A DNA stretch of 64,000 nt. Origin: Streptacidiphilus neutrinimicus (GTDB taxonomy: Bacteria; Actinomycetota; Actinomycetes; Streptomycetales; Streptomycetaceae). The position numbers and the translations under genes were made by a program. Under the pieces are notes generated by a model, which saw only the letters and a list, made by a program, of their open reading frames with translations, was not told where the DNA came from and did no database searches. Of the stretch, positions 7,440-16,550 are shown piece after piece (position 1 is the stretch's first letter; each line of letters begins with the position of its first letter). The DNA lies in assembly GCF_000787815.1 (NCBI RefSeq), contig NZ_BBPO01000001.1:170936-234935 (forward strand). The letters are read 5' to 3'.

Positions 7440-8837
7440 TCAGCCGAGGGTGTCCAGGCGGGAGAGGATCTCCGGACCGAGGAAGGTCACGTCCCCGGCG
7501 CCCATGGTGAGAACGAGGTCACCCGGCTTCGCGATTCCCGCGACGAGGTCCGGGACCGCCGCGAGCGAGTGGGCGCCCTGCACGTCGGCGCCCTTGGCGC
7601 GGGCCGCCTCGATGACGATCTCGCTGGTGATGCCCGGGATCGGGTCCTCGCGCGCCGGGTAGACGTCCAGCACCACGACCTGGTCGGCCAGCGACAGCGC
7701 CTCGCCCATCTCCAGGCCCAGCTCGCGGGTGCGGCTGAACAGGTGCGGCTGGAAGACCACGAGCACGCGGCCCTCGCCTGCCGCCTCCCGGATCGCCTGC
7801 AGGTCGGCCGCGATCTCGGTCGGGTGGTGCGCGTAGGAGTCGATCACCTGGACACCGGCCGCCTCGCCCTTGAGCTGCAGGCGGCGGCGCACGCCCTGGT
7901 AGGTGCTGAGCGCCGGGGCCAGCTCCGCGGCGGGAACGCCGAGCCTGACGCCCGCGGCGAGCGCGGCGACGGCGTTGTGTGCGTAGTGCCGGCCGGGGAC
8001 GTTGACGGTGAAGGTCAGCTCCTCGCCCGTCGGCAGCAGCACGGTGACCTCGCTGGTCATGCCGCGCGGAGCGATCTTCACGATCCGGAAGTCCGCGTGC
8101 TCGGTCTCGCCGACCGTCACGATGTCGAACCGCCGCCCTGAGACCCGCGCGGCCAGCTCGGCCGCGCCCGCGTGGTCGATGTCGACGACCAGCGCGCCGC
8201 CCGGGGTGATGCGGTCGGCGAACGCCTCGAACGACTCGTAGATCTCGTCCATCGACGCGTAGTTGGCGTGGTGGTCCAGCTCCACGTTGAGGACGATGGC
8301 GACCTCGGGCGTGTACTTCTGGAAGCTGCGGTCGCTCTCGTCCGCCTCGGCGACGAAGATCTCGCCGGTGCCGTGGTGGGCGTTGCTGCCGGGCTCGTTG
8401 AGGTCGCCGCCGATCGCGAAGGACGGGTCGAGACCGAGCGCGGTGAGACTGACCGCCAGCATGCTCGTCGTCGTGGTCTTGCCGTGCGTGCCGGCGACGG
8501 CCAGCGCCCGGCGGCCCTCCATCAGCGCGGCCAGCGCGTCGGAGCGGTGCACGATCGGCAGGCCGCGACGACGGGCCTCCGCGATCTCCGGGTTGTCCTC
8601 GCGGATCGCGCTGGAGACGACGATGGCGCTGGCGCCGGCCGGCACGTTCTCGGCGGCGTGCCCGACGTGCACCTCCGCGCCGAGCTGGCGCAGGGCCAGC
8701 ACGACGGTCGACTCCTTGGCGTCACTGCCGGAGACCTGCGCTCCGCGCAGCGCGAGGATCTTCGCGAGCCCGGACATGCCGGCGCCCCCGATGCCGATGA
8801 AGTGCGGGGCGTTGAGAGGCGCGGACGAGTCGGTCAT
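7440..8837 (-). CDS. murC: UDP-N-acetylmuramate--L-alanine ligase MurC
   Basis: ATP-dependent cytoplasmic ligase adding L-alanine to UDP-MurNAc, the first amino-acid step of peptidoglycan precursor synthesis. At 465 residues it has the normal length. The N-terminal nucleotide-sugar domain has HFIGIGGAGMSGLAK (residues 12-26), the ATP loop is AGTHGKTTTTS (115-125), and the catalytic region reads EADESDRSF. It lies apart from the usual division-cell-wall cluster and is paired here with msrB. The start is the ATG at 8837. Confidence 0.97.
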   Translation of the reverse strand: MTDSSAPLNAPHFIGIGGAGMSGLAKILALRGAQVSGSDAKESTVVLALRQLGAEVHVGHAAENVPAGASAIVVSSAIREDNPEIAEARRRGLPIVHRSDALAALMEGRRALAVAGTHGKTTTTSMLAVSLTALGLDPSFAIGGDLNEPGSNAHHGTGEIFVAEADESDRSFQKYTPEVAIVLNVELDHHANYASMDEIYESFEAFADRITPGGALVVDIDHAGAAELAARVSGRRFDIVTVGETEHADFRIVKIAPRGMTSEVTVLLPTGEELTFTVNVPGRHYAHNAVAALAAGVRLGVPAAELAPALSTYQGVRRRLQLKGEAAGVQVIDSYAHHPTEIAADLQAIREAAGEGRVLVVFQPHLFSRTRELGLEMGEALSLADQVVVLDVYPAREDPIPGITSEIVIEAARAKGADVQGAHSLAAVPDLVAGIAKPGDLVLTMGAGDVTFLGPEILSRLDTLG

Positions 8838-8876
8838 GGTGTCGGGCTCCGGGGGTCGAGTCGACGACAGGCGGTC

Positions 8877-8900
8877 GCCTCGATTCTGCCGTATCGAGGC
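8877..8900. promoter_or_regulatory. Inverted repeat upstream of murC
   Basis: GCCTCGAT and its complement ATCGAGGC flank an 8-base spacer 40 bases before the murC ATG. Its position fits an operator or promoter-proximal structure. No known binding site is recognised. Confidence 0.35.
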
Positions 8901-8911
8901 AGTCGCACCGT

Positions 8912-8943
8912 CCAGGGGCGCGGGGAGTTCCTCGCGCCCCTGG
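8912..8943. repeat. REP-like palindrome (GGGGCGCGGGGA type) acting as terminator
   Basis: CCAGGGGCGCG and its complement enclose GGGAGTTCCT, just past the stop of the leftward gene at 8952. This is the short 'ggggcgcggggaac' palindrome scattered between Streptomyces genes (family knowledge). Here it can act as the terminator of that gene. Confidence 0.7.
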
Positions 8944-8951
8944 GGTAGCGC

Positions 8952-9422
8952 CTAGTCCTGCTGGGAGAAGAGCTGGAGCACCGGGACGCCGACCTTGTGC
9001 CGGGCCTGGGAGGCCCAGTCGCGGTGGAAGAGGCCCTCGACCCAGTGCGGAGCGGCAAGCACGATCACCTCGTCCGCGGAGACCTCCTTGACCAGGTCCT
9101 GCAGGCCTTCCAGCGGGTTGTGGTCCACCACCGCGCCCTCCGCGCCGGCCGCGCCGGCGTGCCGGAGCGCGCGCAGCGTGTGCTCGAGCGCCGCGTCGGC
9201 GGCGCCCAGCGCCGCCTGCCCGTGTGGCTCCTCCCTTTCCCTGGTCGCCTGTTCCAGGTAGCCGAACGCCACGTCGTCGATCGCGCGCAGCAACTCGTCC
9301 TGCTTGCCGCGCGGCTGCATCACCACGTGGAAGAAGACGTTCTCCTCGGCGTGGAGCGTGGTGACGAGCTCGACGTCGGCTTCCGACAGCGCCTTCTCGA
9401 TCAACAGAACGGTAGTGAACAC
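8952..9422 (-). CDS. Conserved actinobacterial protein of unknown function (USP-like end)
   Basis: A 156-residue soluble protein starting at a GTG behind AAGGA. It begins FTTVLLIEKALSEADVELV and ends with a segment like the nucleotide-binding end of universal stress proteins (SADEVIVLAAPHWVEGLFHR, then KVGVPVLQLF). The spacing between murC and a pyrimidine reductase recalls Streptomyces neighbourhoods where such proteins are sometimes mislabelled indole-3-glycerol phosphate synthase; no TIM-barrel or substrate motif of that enzyme is visible. Function unknown. Confidence 0.75.
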   Translation of the reverse strand: MFTTVLLIEKALSEADVELVTTLHAEENVFFHVVMQPRGKQDELLRAIDDVAFGYLEQATREREEPHGQAALGAADAALEHTLRALRHAGAAGAEGAVVDHNPLEGLQDLVKEVSADEVIVLAAPHWVEGLFHRDWASQARHKVGVPVLQLFSQQD

Positions 9423-9531
9423 CTGAGTCCTTCTTCCCTCGTCAGCCGGAGAACCTGTCGTCCAACCGCCACGGCGTGCTGCTCTGCGCTGCCCCTGCAT
9501 CCTCTCGCAATATCCGGAGGCAACCCCTCCG

Positions 9532-10356
9532 TTATTGCGCAATCTTCACGCTACGGGCGTAGCGGGCGAAGAGGAAACCTTTCGCCTCCAGCAGGCCGAC
9601 CAGTTCCATACGCTGGGCGATCGACTTCGAACCGTGCGCGATCCGGGGCGCGTCCCCGGCCGCGAGCAGGGGGGCCAGGGTGAGGCAGAGTTCGTCGAGA
9701 CGGTCCGCCTCCGCCAGCTGACCCAGGAGCCGGGGACCGCCCTCCGTCAACTGCCGCGTCCAGCCGCGCTCCGCGAGCGCGGCGGTCGCCCGCCCGACGT
9801 CGACGTGCTCCTCGCCGGCGACGACGACGTCCGCGACCCGCCGCGTCGCGGCCAGCGCGTCCGCCGGGGCGGCCTCCGCCGTCACCACCACGGTCGGCAC
9901 CCGCGGCGAGGTGAAGAGCGGCAGGGTGAGGTCCAGTTCCAGGCTCCTGCTGACCACCGCGATCACCGGCGCCGGCCCCTGGCCCCGCGCCGCGCGCTCC
10001 GCGGCGAACTCGGCACGGGCCATGGCCGGGCGGTACCCCTCGGCCCGCACCGTCTGCGCGCCGACCAGGACCACGTCCGCGAGCGCCCGCAGCACGCCGA
10101 AGATCCGCTTGTCGTCGGCGGAGGAGAGGCCCTCGGAGAGCCCGTCCAGGCGGGCGGCGCCGTCGAGGCTGCTGACCATGTTCGCCCGCAGCCACGGCCG
10201 GCCGGCGTCGACGACCTCGGCCGGATACGCATAAGCGTCGGCCAGCGCCTCGAGGCTCCACGGGTCCTCGTCGGCACCGGCCGGTGCGGTCTCGCTCTGG
10301 CCCGGTCTGGAGGTGAGGTCCGTCACATCCGGGTCGTACGGAAGCAGTCTGCGCAC
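9532..10356 (-). CDS. Pyrimidine reductase family protein (RibD C-terminal-like)
   Basis: A 274-residue protein of the dihydrofolate-reductase-like RibD_C superfamily. It has WLRANMVSSLDGAARLDG at about residues 51-68, a nucleotide-binding ADVVLVGAQTVRAEGY segment, and QLTEGGPRLLGQLAEADRLDEL near the C-terminus. The family reduces ribosylaminopyrimidines with NADPH. This stand-alone version lacks the deaminase half, and its substrate cannot be told. The start is a GTG at 10356 with GGAAGA upstream; the frame runs much further upstream but that part is antisense to zapE. It diverges from zapE with a 45-base gap. Confidence 0.85.
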   Translation of the reverse strand: MRRLLPYDPDVTDLTSRPGQSETAPAGADEDPWSLEALADAYAYPAEVVDAGRPWLRANMVSSLDGAARLDGLSEGLSSADDKRIFGVLRALADVVLVGAQTVRAEGYRPAMARAEFAAERAARGQGPAPVIAVVSRSLELDLTLPLFTSPRVPTVVVTAEAAPADALAATRRVADVVVAGEEHVDVGRATAALAERGWTRQLTEGGPRLLGQLAEADRLDELCLTLAPLLAAGDAPRIAHGSKSIAQRMELVGLLEAKGFLFARYARSVKIAQ

Positions 10357-10401
10357 ATGGGGCAGTCTTCCACGCCCCCGCGGAACGTACCCTTGGGACT
10401 C

Positions 10402-11460
10402 GTGTCGCCTGCCCCTCACATAGCCCTGGCCGAGCGCCGGCCCGTCGTCGCCGCGGAGCGGCTGATCGCGGAGATGGTCCCGCCGCCCCGCTTCGAGCAG
10501 GCGCGCTTCAGCACCTACATCCCGGACCAGCGGCAGCCCAGCCAGGCCGAGGCCGTCCGGGTGCTGGAGTCCTTCGCCGCCGGCCTCACCCCGCGCGACG
10601 CCGCCGCCAAGCCCGCCAAGAAGCGCTGGTTCGCCCGCTCCGCACAGCCCGCGCCCACCGGCCCCGGCGGGGTCTACCTCGACGGCGGCTACGGCGTCGG
10701 CAAGACCCACCTGCTCGCCTCCCTGTGGCACGCCACCCCCGGCCAGAAGGCCTTCGGCACCTTCGTCGAGCTGACCAACCTCGTGGGTGCGCTGGGCTTC
10801 CAGCAGGCCGTGAAGGCGCTCTCCGGCCACACGCTCCTCTGCATCGACGAGTTCGAACTCGACGACCCGGGCGACACCGTCCTCGTCTCCACCCTGCTGA
10901 CCCGCCTCGCCGAGGCCGGGGTCAAGCTCGCGGCCACCTCCAACACCCTGCCCGGCAAGCTCGGCGAGGGCCGGTTCGCCGCGTCCGACTTCATGCGCGA
11001 GATCCAAGGCCTGGCCTCCCGCTTCCGCAGCCTGCGCATCGACGGCGAGGACTACCGCCACCGCGGCCTCCCCGAGGCCCCGCCGCCCTACAGCGACGCC
11101 CAGGTCACCGATCTGGCCACCTCCTACGGCGACGGCGCGTCCCTGGACGACTTCGACCGGCTGCTCGCCCACCTCTCCGACGTCCACCCCTCCCGCTACG
11201 GCGCGTTGCTCGACGGCGTCGACGCCGTCTTCCTGCGCGGCGTCACGGCCGTGCCGGACCAGAGCACGGCCCTGCGCCTGGTGGTCCTGGCGGACCGGAT
11301 GTACGACCGCGAGCTGCCGATCGTCGCCTCCGGCGCCGCCTTCGACTCCATATTCAGCGAGGAGATGCTCAACGGCGGGTACAAGAAGAAGTACTTCCGC
11401 GCCATCTCCCGTCTCGTCGCGCTCGCGCGCGACAGCCGGCAGATAGCCGCCGCGAGTTGA
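10402..11460 (+). CDS. zapE: ZapE/AFG1-like ATPase
   Basis: A 352-residue AAA-type P-loop ATPase of the ZapE/AFG1 family, which in proteobacteria binds the Z-ring. Walker A is GGYGVGKTH (95-103) and Walker B LLCIDEFELDD (145-155); the family ending FDSIFSEEMLNGGYKKKYFRA-type block is present. The GTG at 10402 is preceded by TACCCT ending eight bases upstream, which suggests a leaderless transcript, and by no clear ribosome site. The name is by family; a role in division in this organism is inferred. Confidence 0.88.
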   Translation: MSPAPHIALAERRPVVAAERLIAEMVPPPRFEQARFSTYIPDQRQPSQAEAVRVLESFAAGLTPRDAAAKPAKKRWFARSAQPAPTGPGGVYLDGGYGVGKTHLLASLWHATPGQKAFGTFVELTNLVGALGFQQAVKALSGHTLLCIDEFELDDPGDTVLVSTLLTRLAEAGVKLAATSNTLPGKLGEGRFAASDFMREIQGLASRFRSLRIDGEDYRHRGLPEAPPPYSDAQVTDLATSYGDGASLDDFDRLLAHLSDVHPSRYGALLDGVDAVFLRGVTAVPDQSTALRLVVLADRMYDRELPIVASGAAFDSIFSEEMLNGGYKKKYFRAISRLVALARDSRQIAAAS

Positions 11461-11484
11461 TCCACCCGCTGCTGGCCGCGCGCT

Positions 11485-11640
11485 TCAGCCCCGACACGTT
11501 CGACCCCGCCGCCGGGCGTCGCCGTCCGCGCCGGCGAAGGTGCCGTGGCGCGCGGCCTGAGAACGGTGCAGCGGCACCCCCCAGCAGGCGGGCGGTCTCG
11601 TCGTAGGCGTCGGTGAGAACTCGATGATCTCCGACCCCAC
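11485..11640 (-). pseudogene. Possible remnant of a small gene
   Basis: Between zapE and uvrB, leftward frames give coding-like pieces in succession: [11 protein letters not shown], then (frame shifted) [12 protein letters not shown], then [21 protein letters not shown]. Restoring them needs at least two indels. This may be a decayed short gene or chance; nothing else is seen in these 270 bases except the uvrB promoter region. Confidence 0.25.
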
Positions 11641-11715
11641 GCTCATGACGGGATGCTGCCAGCGTCGACGAGGGGCCGCCTCCCCGTTTCGCGGCCGTTT
11701 GTCAGCGGCGGGTCG

Positions 11716-11728
11716 TACGGTTGGTGGC
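11716..11728 (+). promoter_or_regulatory. Candidate -10 for leaderless uvrB
   Basis: TACGGT at 11716-11721 ends seven bases before the uvrB GTG, and no clear ribosome site is present. uvrC has the identical hexamer at the same distance from its start. Confidence 0.45.
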
Positions 11729-13834
11729 GTGAGACCCATCACCGAGCTTCAGCGGTCCGTGGCGCCCTTCGAGGTCGTCAGTCCCTACCAGCCCAACGGC
11801 GACCAGCCCACCGCTATCGCGGAGCTGGAGCGCCGGATCCGCGCGGGCGAGAAGGACGTGGTCCTGCTCGGCGCGACGGGCACCGGCAAGTCCGCCACCA
11901 CGGCGTGGATGATCGAGAAACTGCAGCGCCCCACGCTGGTCATGGCGCCGAACAAGACGCTCGCCGCCCAGCTGGCGAACGAGTTCCGGGAGCTGCTGCC
12001 GAACAACGCGGTCGAGTACTTCGTCTCGTACTACGACTACTACCAGCCCGAGGCGTACATCGCGCAGACGGACACCTACATCGAGAAGGACTCCTCGATC
12101 AACGAGGAGGTCGAGCGGCTGCGCCACTCGGCCACCAACTCGCTGCTCACCCGGCGCGACGTCGTCGTGGTCGCCTCCGTCTCCTGCATCTACGGCCTGG
12201 GCACGCCGCAGGAGTACGCGGACCGCATGGTCCAGCTCAAGGTCGGCGACGAGATCGACCGGGACGCGCTGCTGCGCCGGTTCGTCGAGATCCAGTACAA
12301 CCGCAACGACGTCGCCTTCACCCGCGGCACCTTCCGCGTGCGCGGCGACACGATCGAGATCTTCCCGGTCTACGAGGAGCTCGCGATCCGGATCGAGATG
12401 TTCGGCGACGAGATCGAGGCGCTCTCCACCCTGCACCCGCTCACCGGCGAGGTGATCAGTGAGGACGAGACGGTCCACGTCTTCCCGGCATCCCACTACG
12501 TCGCGGGGCCCGAACGGATGGAGCGGGCCATCGCCGGGATCGAGGCGGAGCTCGAGCAGACCCTCGCCAAGCTGGAGAAGCAGGGCAAACTGCTGGAGGC
12601 CCAGCGGCTGCGCATGCGCACGACGTACGACATCGAGATGATGCGTCAGATCGGCACCTGCTCCGGCATCGAGAACTACTCCCGCCACATCGACGGCCGT
12701 ACCGCCGGCAGCGCGCCCAACACCCTGATGGACTTCTTCCCGGAGGACTTCCTCCTGGTCATCGACGAGTCCCACGTCACCGTGCCGCAGATCGGCGCGA
12801 TGTACGAGGGCGACGCCTCGCGCAAGCGGTCGCTGGTCGAGCACGGCTTCCGGCTGCCCTCGGCGATGGACAACCGGCCGCTCAAGTGGGAGGAGTTCGT
12901 CGAGCGCATCGGGCAGACGGTGTACCTCTCCGCCACGCCGGGCGAGTACGAGCTCTCCCGCGGCGACGGCCATGTCGAGCAGATCATCCGCCCGACGGGT
13001 CTGATCGACCCGGAGATCGTGGTCAAGCCGACCGAGGGGCAGATCGACGACCTGGTCCACGAGATCCGGCTGCGCACGGAGAAGGACGAGCGCGTCCTGG
13101 TCACCACGCTGACCAAGAAGATGGCCGAGGACCTGACGGACTACCTGCTGGAGCTCGGCATCCGGGTCCGTTACCTGCACAGCGACGTCGACACACTGCG
13201 CCGCGTCGAGCTGCTGCGCCAGCTGCGCGCGGGCGACTACGACGTCCTGATCGGCATCAACCTGCTCCGTGAGGGCCTCGACCTGCCCGAGGTCTCGCTC
13301 GTCGCGATCCTGGACGCGGACAAGGAGGGCTTCCTGCGCTCGCCCCGGTCCCTGATCCAGACGATCGGCCGCGCCGCGCGTAACGTCTCCGGCCAGGTTC
13401 ACATGTACGCCGACCGGATCACCCCGGCCATGGAGCACGCGATCTCGGAGACCAACCGCCGTCGCGAGATCCAGCAGGCGTACAACACCGAGCACGGCAT
13501 CGACCCGCAGCCGCTGCGCAAGAAGATCGGCGACATCCTGGACACCCTCACCCGGGAGGACATGGACACCGCCGAGCTGCTCAGCACGGGCTACCGGGGC
13601 GGCGGTGGCGGGCGCGGCCAGAAGGCGGCGGTCCCGGTGCTCGGGCTCAAGGCGGACGTCAAGGAGGCGAAGAGCCTGCCGGCCGCGGAGCTCGCCGAGC
13701 TGATCGGGGAGCTGACGGAGCGTATGCACACCGCGGCGGCCGAATTGCAGTTCGAGGTGGCCGCCCGGCTGCGCGACGAGGTGAACGAACTGAAGAAGGA
13801 GTTGCGCCAGATGCGCGAAGCCGGAATCGCCTGA
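11729..13834 (+). CDS. uvrB: Excinuclease ABC subunit B
   Basis: Damage-verifying helicase subunit of the UvrABC nucleotide excision repair complex. The 701-residue protein has Walker A GATGTGKS (48-55), the beta-hairpin tip [10 protein letters not shown] (101-110), the DESH-box [10 protein letters not shown] near residue 345, helicase motif [11 protein letters not shown], and a C-terminal UVR domain ([20 protein letters not shown]) that contacts UvrC. The GTG start gives [20 protein letters not shown], the standard beginning of the family. uvrA and uvrC lie in the same window. Confidence 0.97.
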   Translation: MRPITELQRSVAPFEVVSPYQPNGDQPTAIAELERRIRAGEKDVVLLGATGTGKSATTAWMIEKLQRPTLVMAPNKTLAAQLANEFRELLPNNAVEYFVSYYDYYQPEAYIAQTDTYIEKDSSINEEVERLRHSATNSLLTRRDVVVVASVSCIYGLGTPQEYADRMVQLKVGDEIDRDALLRRFVEIQYNRNDVAFTRGTFRVRGDTIEIFPVYEELAIRIEMFGDEIEALSTLHPLTGEVISEDETVHVFPASHYVAGPERMERAIAGIEAELEQTLAKLEKQGKLLEAQRLRMRTTYDIEMMRQIGTCSGIENYSRHIDGRTAGSAPNTLMDFFPEDFLLVIDESHVTVPQIGAMYEGDASRKRSLVEHGFRLPSAMDNRPLKWEEFVERIGQTVYLSATPGEYELSRGDGHVEQIIRPTGLIDPEIVVKPTEGQIDDLVHEIRLRTEKDERVLVTTLTKKMAEDLTDYLLELGIRVRYLHSDVDTLRRVELLRQLRAGDYDVLIGINLLREGLDLPEVSLVAILDADKEGFLRSPRSLIQTIGRAARNVSGQVHMYADRITPAMEHAISETNRRREIQQAYNTEHGIDPQPLRKKIGDILDTLTREDMDTAELLSTGYRGGGGGRGQKAAVPVLGLKADVKEAKSLPAAELAELIGELTERMHTAAAELQFEVAARLRDEVNELKKELRQMREAGIA

Positions 13835-13836
13835 TA

Positions 13837-13935
13837 GTCGGACGCCCGCTTTTACTCCACCCCAAGCTCCCGCCGAGCGCCTATGGTGCTCGATAGGAGC
13901 TGCATGGAACGGACACAGGTCCACGGGCGTCCGAC
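13837..13935. repeat. 12-bp inverted repeat flanking the terD promoter
   Basis: GTCGGACGCCCG (13837-13848), two bases after the uvrB stop, is repeated as an exact complement at 13924-13935, just before the terD ribosome site. The 75 bases between contain a possible -10 (TATGGT at 13882). It could fold as a long terminator/leader hairpin or mark an insertion boundary. Confidence 0.6.
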
Positions 13936-13953
13936 AAAGGGGAGGGCCGAGCC

Positions 13954-14505
13954 ATGTCGGTGAGTCTGAGCACGGGCCAGAGCATCCGCCTCGACCACGC
14001 GGACGGGGAGGGCGGCCCGCCGGTGATCCGGCTCGACCTCGACTGGCAGGCGACACCGCGCCGGGGCATGTTCGGCTGGCGCCGGCGCGAGGTGGACCTC
14101 GACGCTTCCGCGGTGCTCTTCGCCGACGGGGTCCTCACCGACGTGGTCTTCTTCCAGCACCTGGTCAGCAACGACGGCTCGGTCCGGCACACCGGCGAGA
14201 GCGAGTCGATCACGGTGGACCTGGGCCGGGTGCCCGACCGGATCACGCGGATCGTCTTCACGGTGAACTCCTACAACGGCCAGAGCTTCGCCGAGCTCCA
14301 GCACTTCCACTGCGAGCTGGTGGACGAGAGCACCGGGGCCGAGCTCGCCCGCTTCACGCTGAGCGGCGGCGGTGAGCACCGCGGCCAGGTGCTGGCCAAG
14401 GTCGGCCGGGACGAGGGGGGCGCGTGGGAGCTCACCGCGATTGGCGTGCCGACGCACGGGCAGACCTTCCGGGAGATGCTGCCCGTGATCGAGAAACACC
14501 TGTGA
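13954..14505 (+). CDS. TerD-family protein
   Basis: A 183-residue protein of the TerD/TerZ/CABP superfamily associated with tellurite resistance, phage inhibition and Ca2+ binding. Recognisable parts are IRLDLDWQ, DLDASAVLFADG, VFFQHLVSNDGSVRHTGE, and ITRIVFTVNSYNGQSFAEL. These Asp-rich loops bind calcium in the family. Start is the ATG behind AAAGGGGAGGG. Its stop overlaps the start of the GH16 gene by four bases, and terC follows that, so this is a small ter-like neighbourhood rather than a full ter operon. Confidence 0.92.
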   Translation: MSVSLSTGQSIRLDHADGEGGPPVIRLDLDWQATPRRGMFGWRRREVDLDASAVLFADGVLTDVVFFQHLVSNDGSVRHTGESESITVDLGRVPDRITRIVFTVNSYNGQSFAELQHFHCELVDESTGAELARFTLSGGGEHRGQVLAKVGRDEGGAWELTAIGVPTHGQTFREMLPVIEKHL

Positions 14506-15347
14506 GCACGCACATGTCGACGTCACACCCGACCCCCTCCTCTCCCGGCACCCCGTCCACCCCGGACACTCCATCTGCCCCCGACACCCCCTCCACGCCG
14601 TTCGTTCCGTCCCCGGCGCCCGCTCCCGACGCGTCCGCCGCACCGATCCCGCCCGGGGTGGCCTCCTCGGACACGCCGGTCTGGGCGGAGGAGTTCAGCG
14701 GTCCGATCGTCTGGGGCCGACGCTGGGTGGGCGACACCACCTCGGCGTACCAGTACGGCAACCACAACCCGGGCGACAACAAGCTCGACTGGCTCGACCC
14801 GAACGCTGTGTCCGTGGCCGCCGGCGTCGCCACCTTCACCGCCCGGCCCGGCCCGCACACCCTGCGGAACGGCCGGCGCGCCTGGACCACCGGCCTGCTC
14901 ACCACCGAGGGCTCCCAGGAGGGCTTCCAGGTCAGCACCGGCGACTACATCCAGACCCGGGTCCAGCTGCCGACCGGTCTCGGCGCCTGGCCGGCGCTGT
15001 GGACCTGGAAGGACGGCAACGGGGAGATCGACTCCTTCGAGTACCACCCGGACAACCCGAACCTGCTGGAGCTGACCAACCACGTGGGTGGCGGCGGCGA
15101 CTACTACACGGACGCGACCGCGATCCGGCCGGGCGGCTGGGTGACCATCGGCACCGCGTACGGCGCGAGCTCGGTCGACTGGTACGTCGACGGTGTCGAG
15201 GCCTACTCGGACGGCACCGGCGTGGGCCAGGACTGGTCCGCCTACCTGATCCTCAACCTCTCGGTCTGCGCCGGCCGGTACCACCCGGCGCCGAGCGGCA
15301 GCACCCCGCTCACCTTCGCGGTGGACTACCTGCGCGTCTATCGCTGA
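14502..15347 (+). CDS. Glycoside hydrolase family 16-like protein without signal peptide
   Basis: A 281-residue protein. The first 60 residues are Ser/Thr/Pro-rich (repeats of TPS-PDTP) with no hydrophobic leader. From about residue 65 a GH16 beta-jelly-roll follows, including ALWTWKDGNGEIDSFEY with the catalytic pattern ExDxxE at 175-180 (Glu175 nucleophile, Glu180 acid/base) and a final TFAVDYLRVY strand. GH16 enzymes cut beta-1,3/1,4-glucans or related polymers and are normally secreted. The GTG at 14502 overlaps the terD stop; an in-frame ATG exists at 14514. Substrate unknown. Confidence 0.85.
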   Translation: MSTHMSTSHPTPSSPGTPSTPDTPSAPDTPSTPFVPSPAPAPDASAAPIPPGVASSDTPVWAEEFSGPIVWGRRWVGDTTSAYQYGNHNPGDNKLDWLDPNAVSVAAGVATFTARPGPHTLRNGRRAWTTGLLTTEGSQEGFQVSTGDYIQTRVQLPTGLGAWPALWTWKDGNGEIDSFEYHPDNPNLLELTNHVGGGGDYYTDATAIRPGGWVTIGTAYGASSVDWYVDGVEAYSDGTGVGQDWSAYLILNLSVCAGRYHPAPSGSTPLTFAVDYLRVYR

Positions 15348-15384
15348 CGGCGGCCTCCCGGCCGTTCCGCCTCGTTTGTTAGGC

Positions 15385-15539
15385 TGGCAGGGCAAGCGGA
15401 GGGGAGTACTCCCTGAAGCGGCGCATCCGTCATCACGACGATCCACGGACCGTCCGGGTGCGTCGGCCCGGCTCGTGACGAGCGGGTGGAGGAGACCTCC
15501 GGCAGACATCTGTGTCTTCTGCCGGAGGAAGAACCGTCC
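15385..15539 (+). promoter_or_regulatory. yybP-ykoY (Mn2+) riboswitch with RBS-masking hairpin
   Basis: The leader of terC has the yybP-ykoY signature GGGGAGUA (in AGGGGAGTACTCC at about 15401-15413), followed by several short stems. Family knowledge: this aptamer senses Mn2+ and precedes terC/alx and mntP genes. The expression platform is visible: CCTCCGGCAGA (15496-15506) pairs perfectly over 11 bp with TCTGCCGGAGG (15518-15528), and the 3' arm contains the GGAGG ribosome site, 11 bases before the ATG. Metal-dependent unfolding would expose the site, so control is probably translational. Confidence 0.8.
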
Positions 15540-16550
15540 ATGGACGTTTCCCTGACCATGTGGGTCGCCACCGTCGTGGTGCTCGTCGTCCTGATCGCCG
15601 TCGACTTCTTCGTCGGCGGGCGCAAACCGCACGAGGTCTCGCTGCGCGAGGCGGGCATCTGGTCCGCGATATGGATCGGCCTCGCCGGGCTCTTCGCGGG
15701 CTTCCTGTGGTGGCACTCGGGCTCGGCCCCGGCCGGGCAGTTCCTGGCCGGGTGGGTCACCGAGAAGTCGCTGAGCGTCGACAACCTCTTCGTCTTCGTG
15801 CTGATCATGGCGAAGTTCGCCGTCCCCCGCGTGCTGCAGCAGCGGGTGCTGCTGATCGGCGTGCTCATCGCCCTGGTGCTGCGGGCGGTCTTCATCGCCG
15901 CCGGCGCGGCCGTCATCGCCTCCTTCTCGTGGATCTTCTTCCTCTTCGGCGCGTTCCTGATCTGGACCGCCTGGAAGCTGATCAAGGAGGCCAGGGCCGG
16001 GACGAAGGACGAGGAGTACGAGGAGAACAAGCTGCTCCGCTCCGTCGAACGGCGCTTCCCCACCGCCGACGGCTACCGCGGCACCCGGCTCACCGTGGTC
16101 GAGGGCGGGCGACGGCTGATCACCCCGCTGTCGCTGGTGATCCTGGCGATCGGCACCACGGACGTGCTCTTCGCGATGGACTCGATCCCCGCGATCTTCG
16201 GGCTGACGCAGGACGCCTACATCGTCTTCACGGCCAACGCCTTCGCGCTGATGGGCCTGCGTCAGCTCTACTTTCTCGTCGGCGGCCTGCTGGACCGCCT
16301 GGTCCACCTCTCCTACGGCCTGTCGGTGATCCTCGGCTTCATCGGCGTGAAGCTCCTGCTGCACGCCCTGCACGAGGCGGGCGTCCACGGCGCGCCGGAG
16401 ATCGGCACCCCGCTCTCGCTCGCCGTCGTGGTCGGCGTGCTGGCCGTCACCACCGTCACCTCCCTGATCTCCTCGCGCCGGACCGCGCGGGCCACGCGGG
16501 CCGCCTCCGGCGAGGAGGTGGAGGAACGATCAGGCGCGCGGCAGCGCTAG
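15540..16550 (+). CDS. terC: TerC/Alx-family membrane protein
   Basis: A 336-residue integral membrane protein with eight or nine hydrophobic segments. Conserved TerC acidic membrane motifs are present: [11 protein letters not shown] (helix 1), [15 protein letters not shown] near residues 80-94, and [18 protein letters not shown] near 205-222. E. coli Alx of this family exports Mn2+, and loading of exported metalloproteins is also proposed. The ATG at 15540 follows the GGAGGA of the riboswitch hairpin. The 3' end overlaps the convergent dioxygenase gene by 21 bases. Confidence 0.93.
   Translation: MDVSLTMWVATVVVLVVLIAVDFFVGGRKPHEVSLREAGIWSAIWIGLAGLFAGFLWWHSGSAPAGQFLAGWVTEKSLSVDNLFVFVLIMAKFAVPRVLQQRVLLIGVLIALVLRAVFIAAGAAVIASFSWIFFLFGAFLIWTAWKLIKEARAGTKDEEYEENKLLRSVERRFPTADGYRGTRLTVVEGGRRLITPLSLVILAIGTTDVLFAMDSIPAIFGLTQDAYIVFTANAFALMGLRQLYFLVGGLLDRLVHLSYGLSVILGFIGVKLLLHALHEAGVHGAPEIGTPLSLAVVVGVLAVTTVTSLISSRRTARATRAASGEEVEERSGARQR

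Noticed and set aside
8952..9422. Indole-3-glycerol phosphate synthase annotation for the gene at 8952-9422
   Set aside because: Length and sequence do not fit a TIM barrel; no trpC motifs are visible.
13954..16550. Full tellurite-resistance operon
   Set aside because: Only one TerD-like and one TerC-like gene are present, interrupted by GH16; the riboswitch points to manganese.
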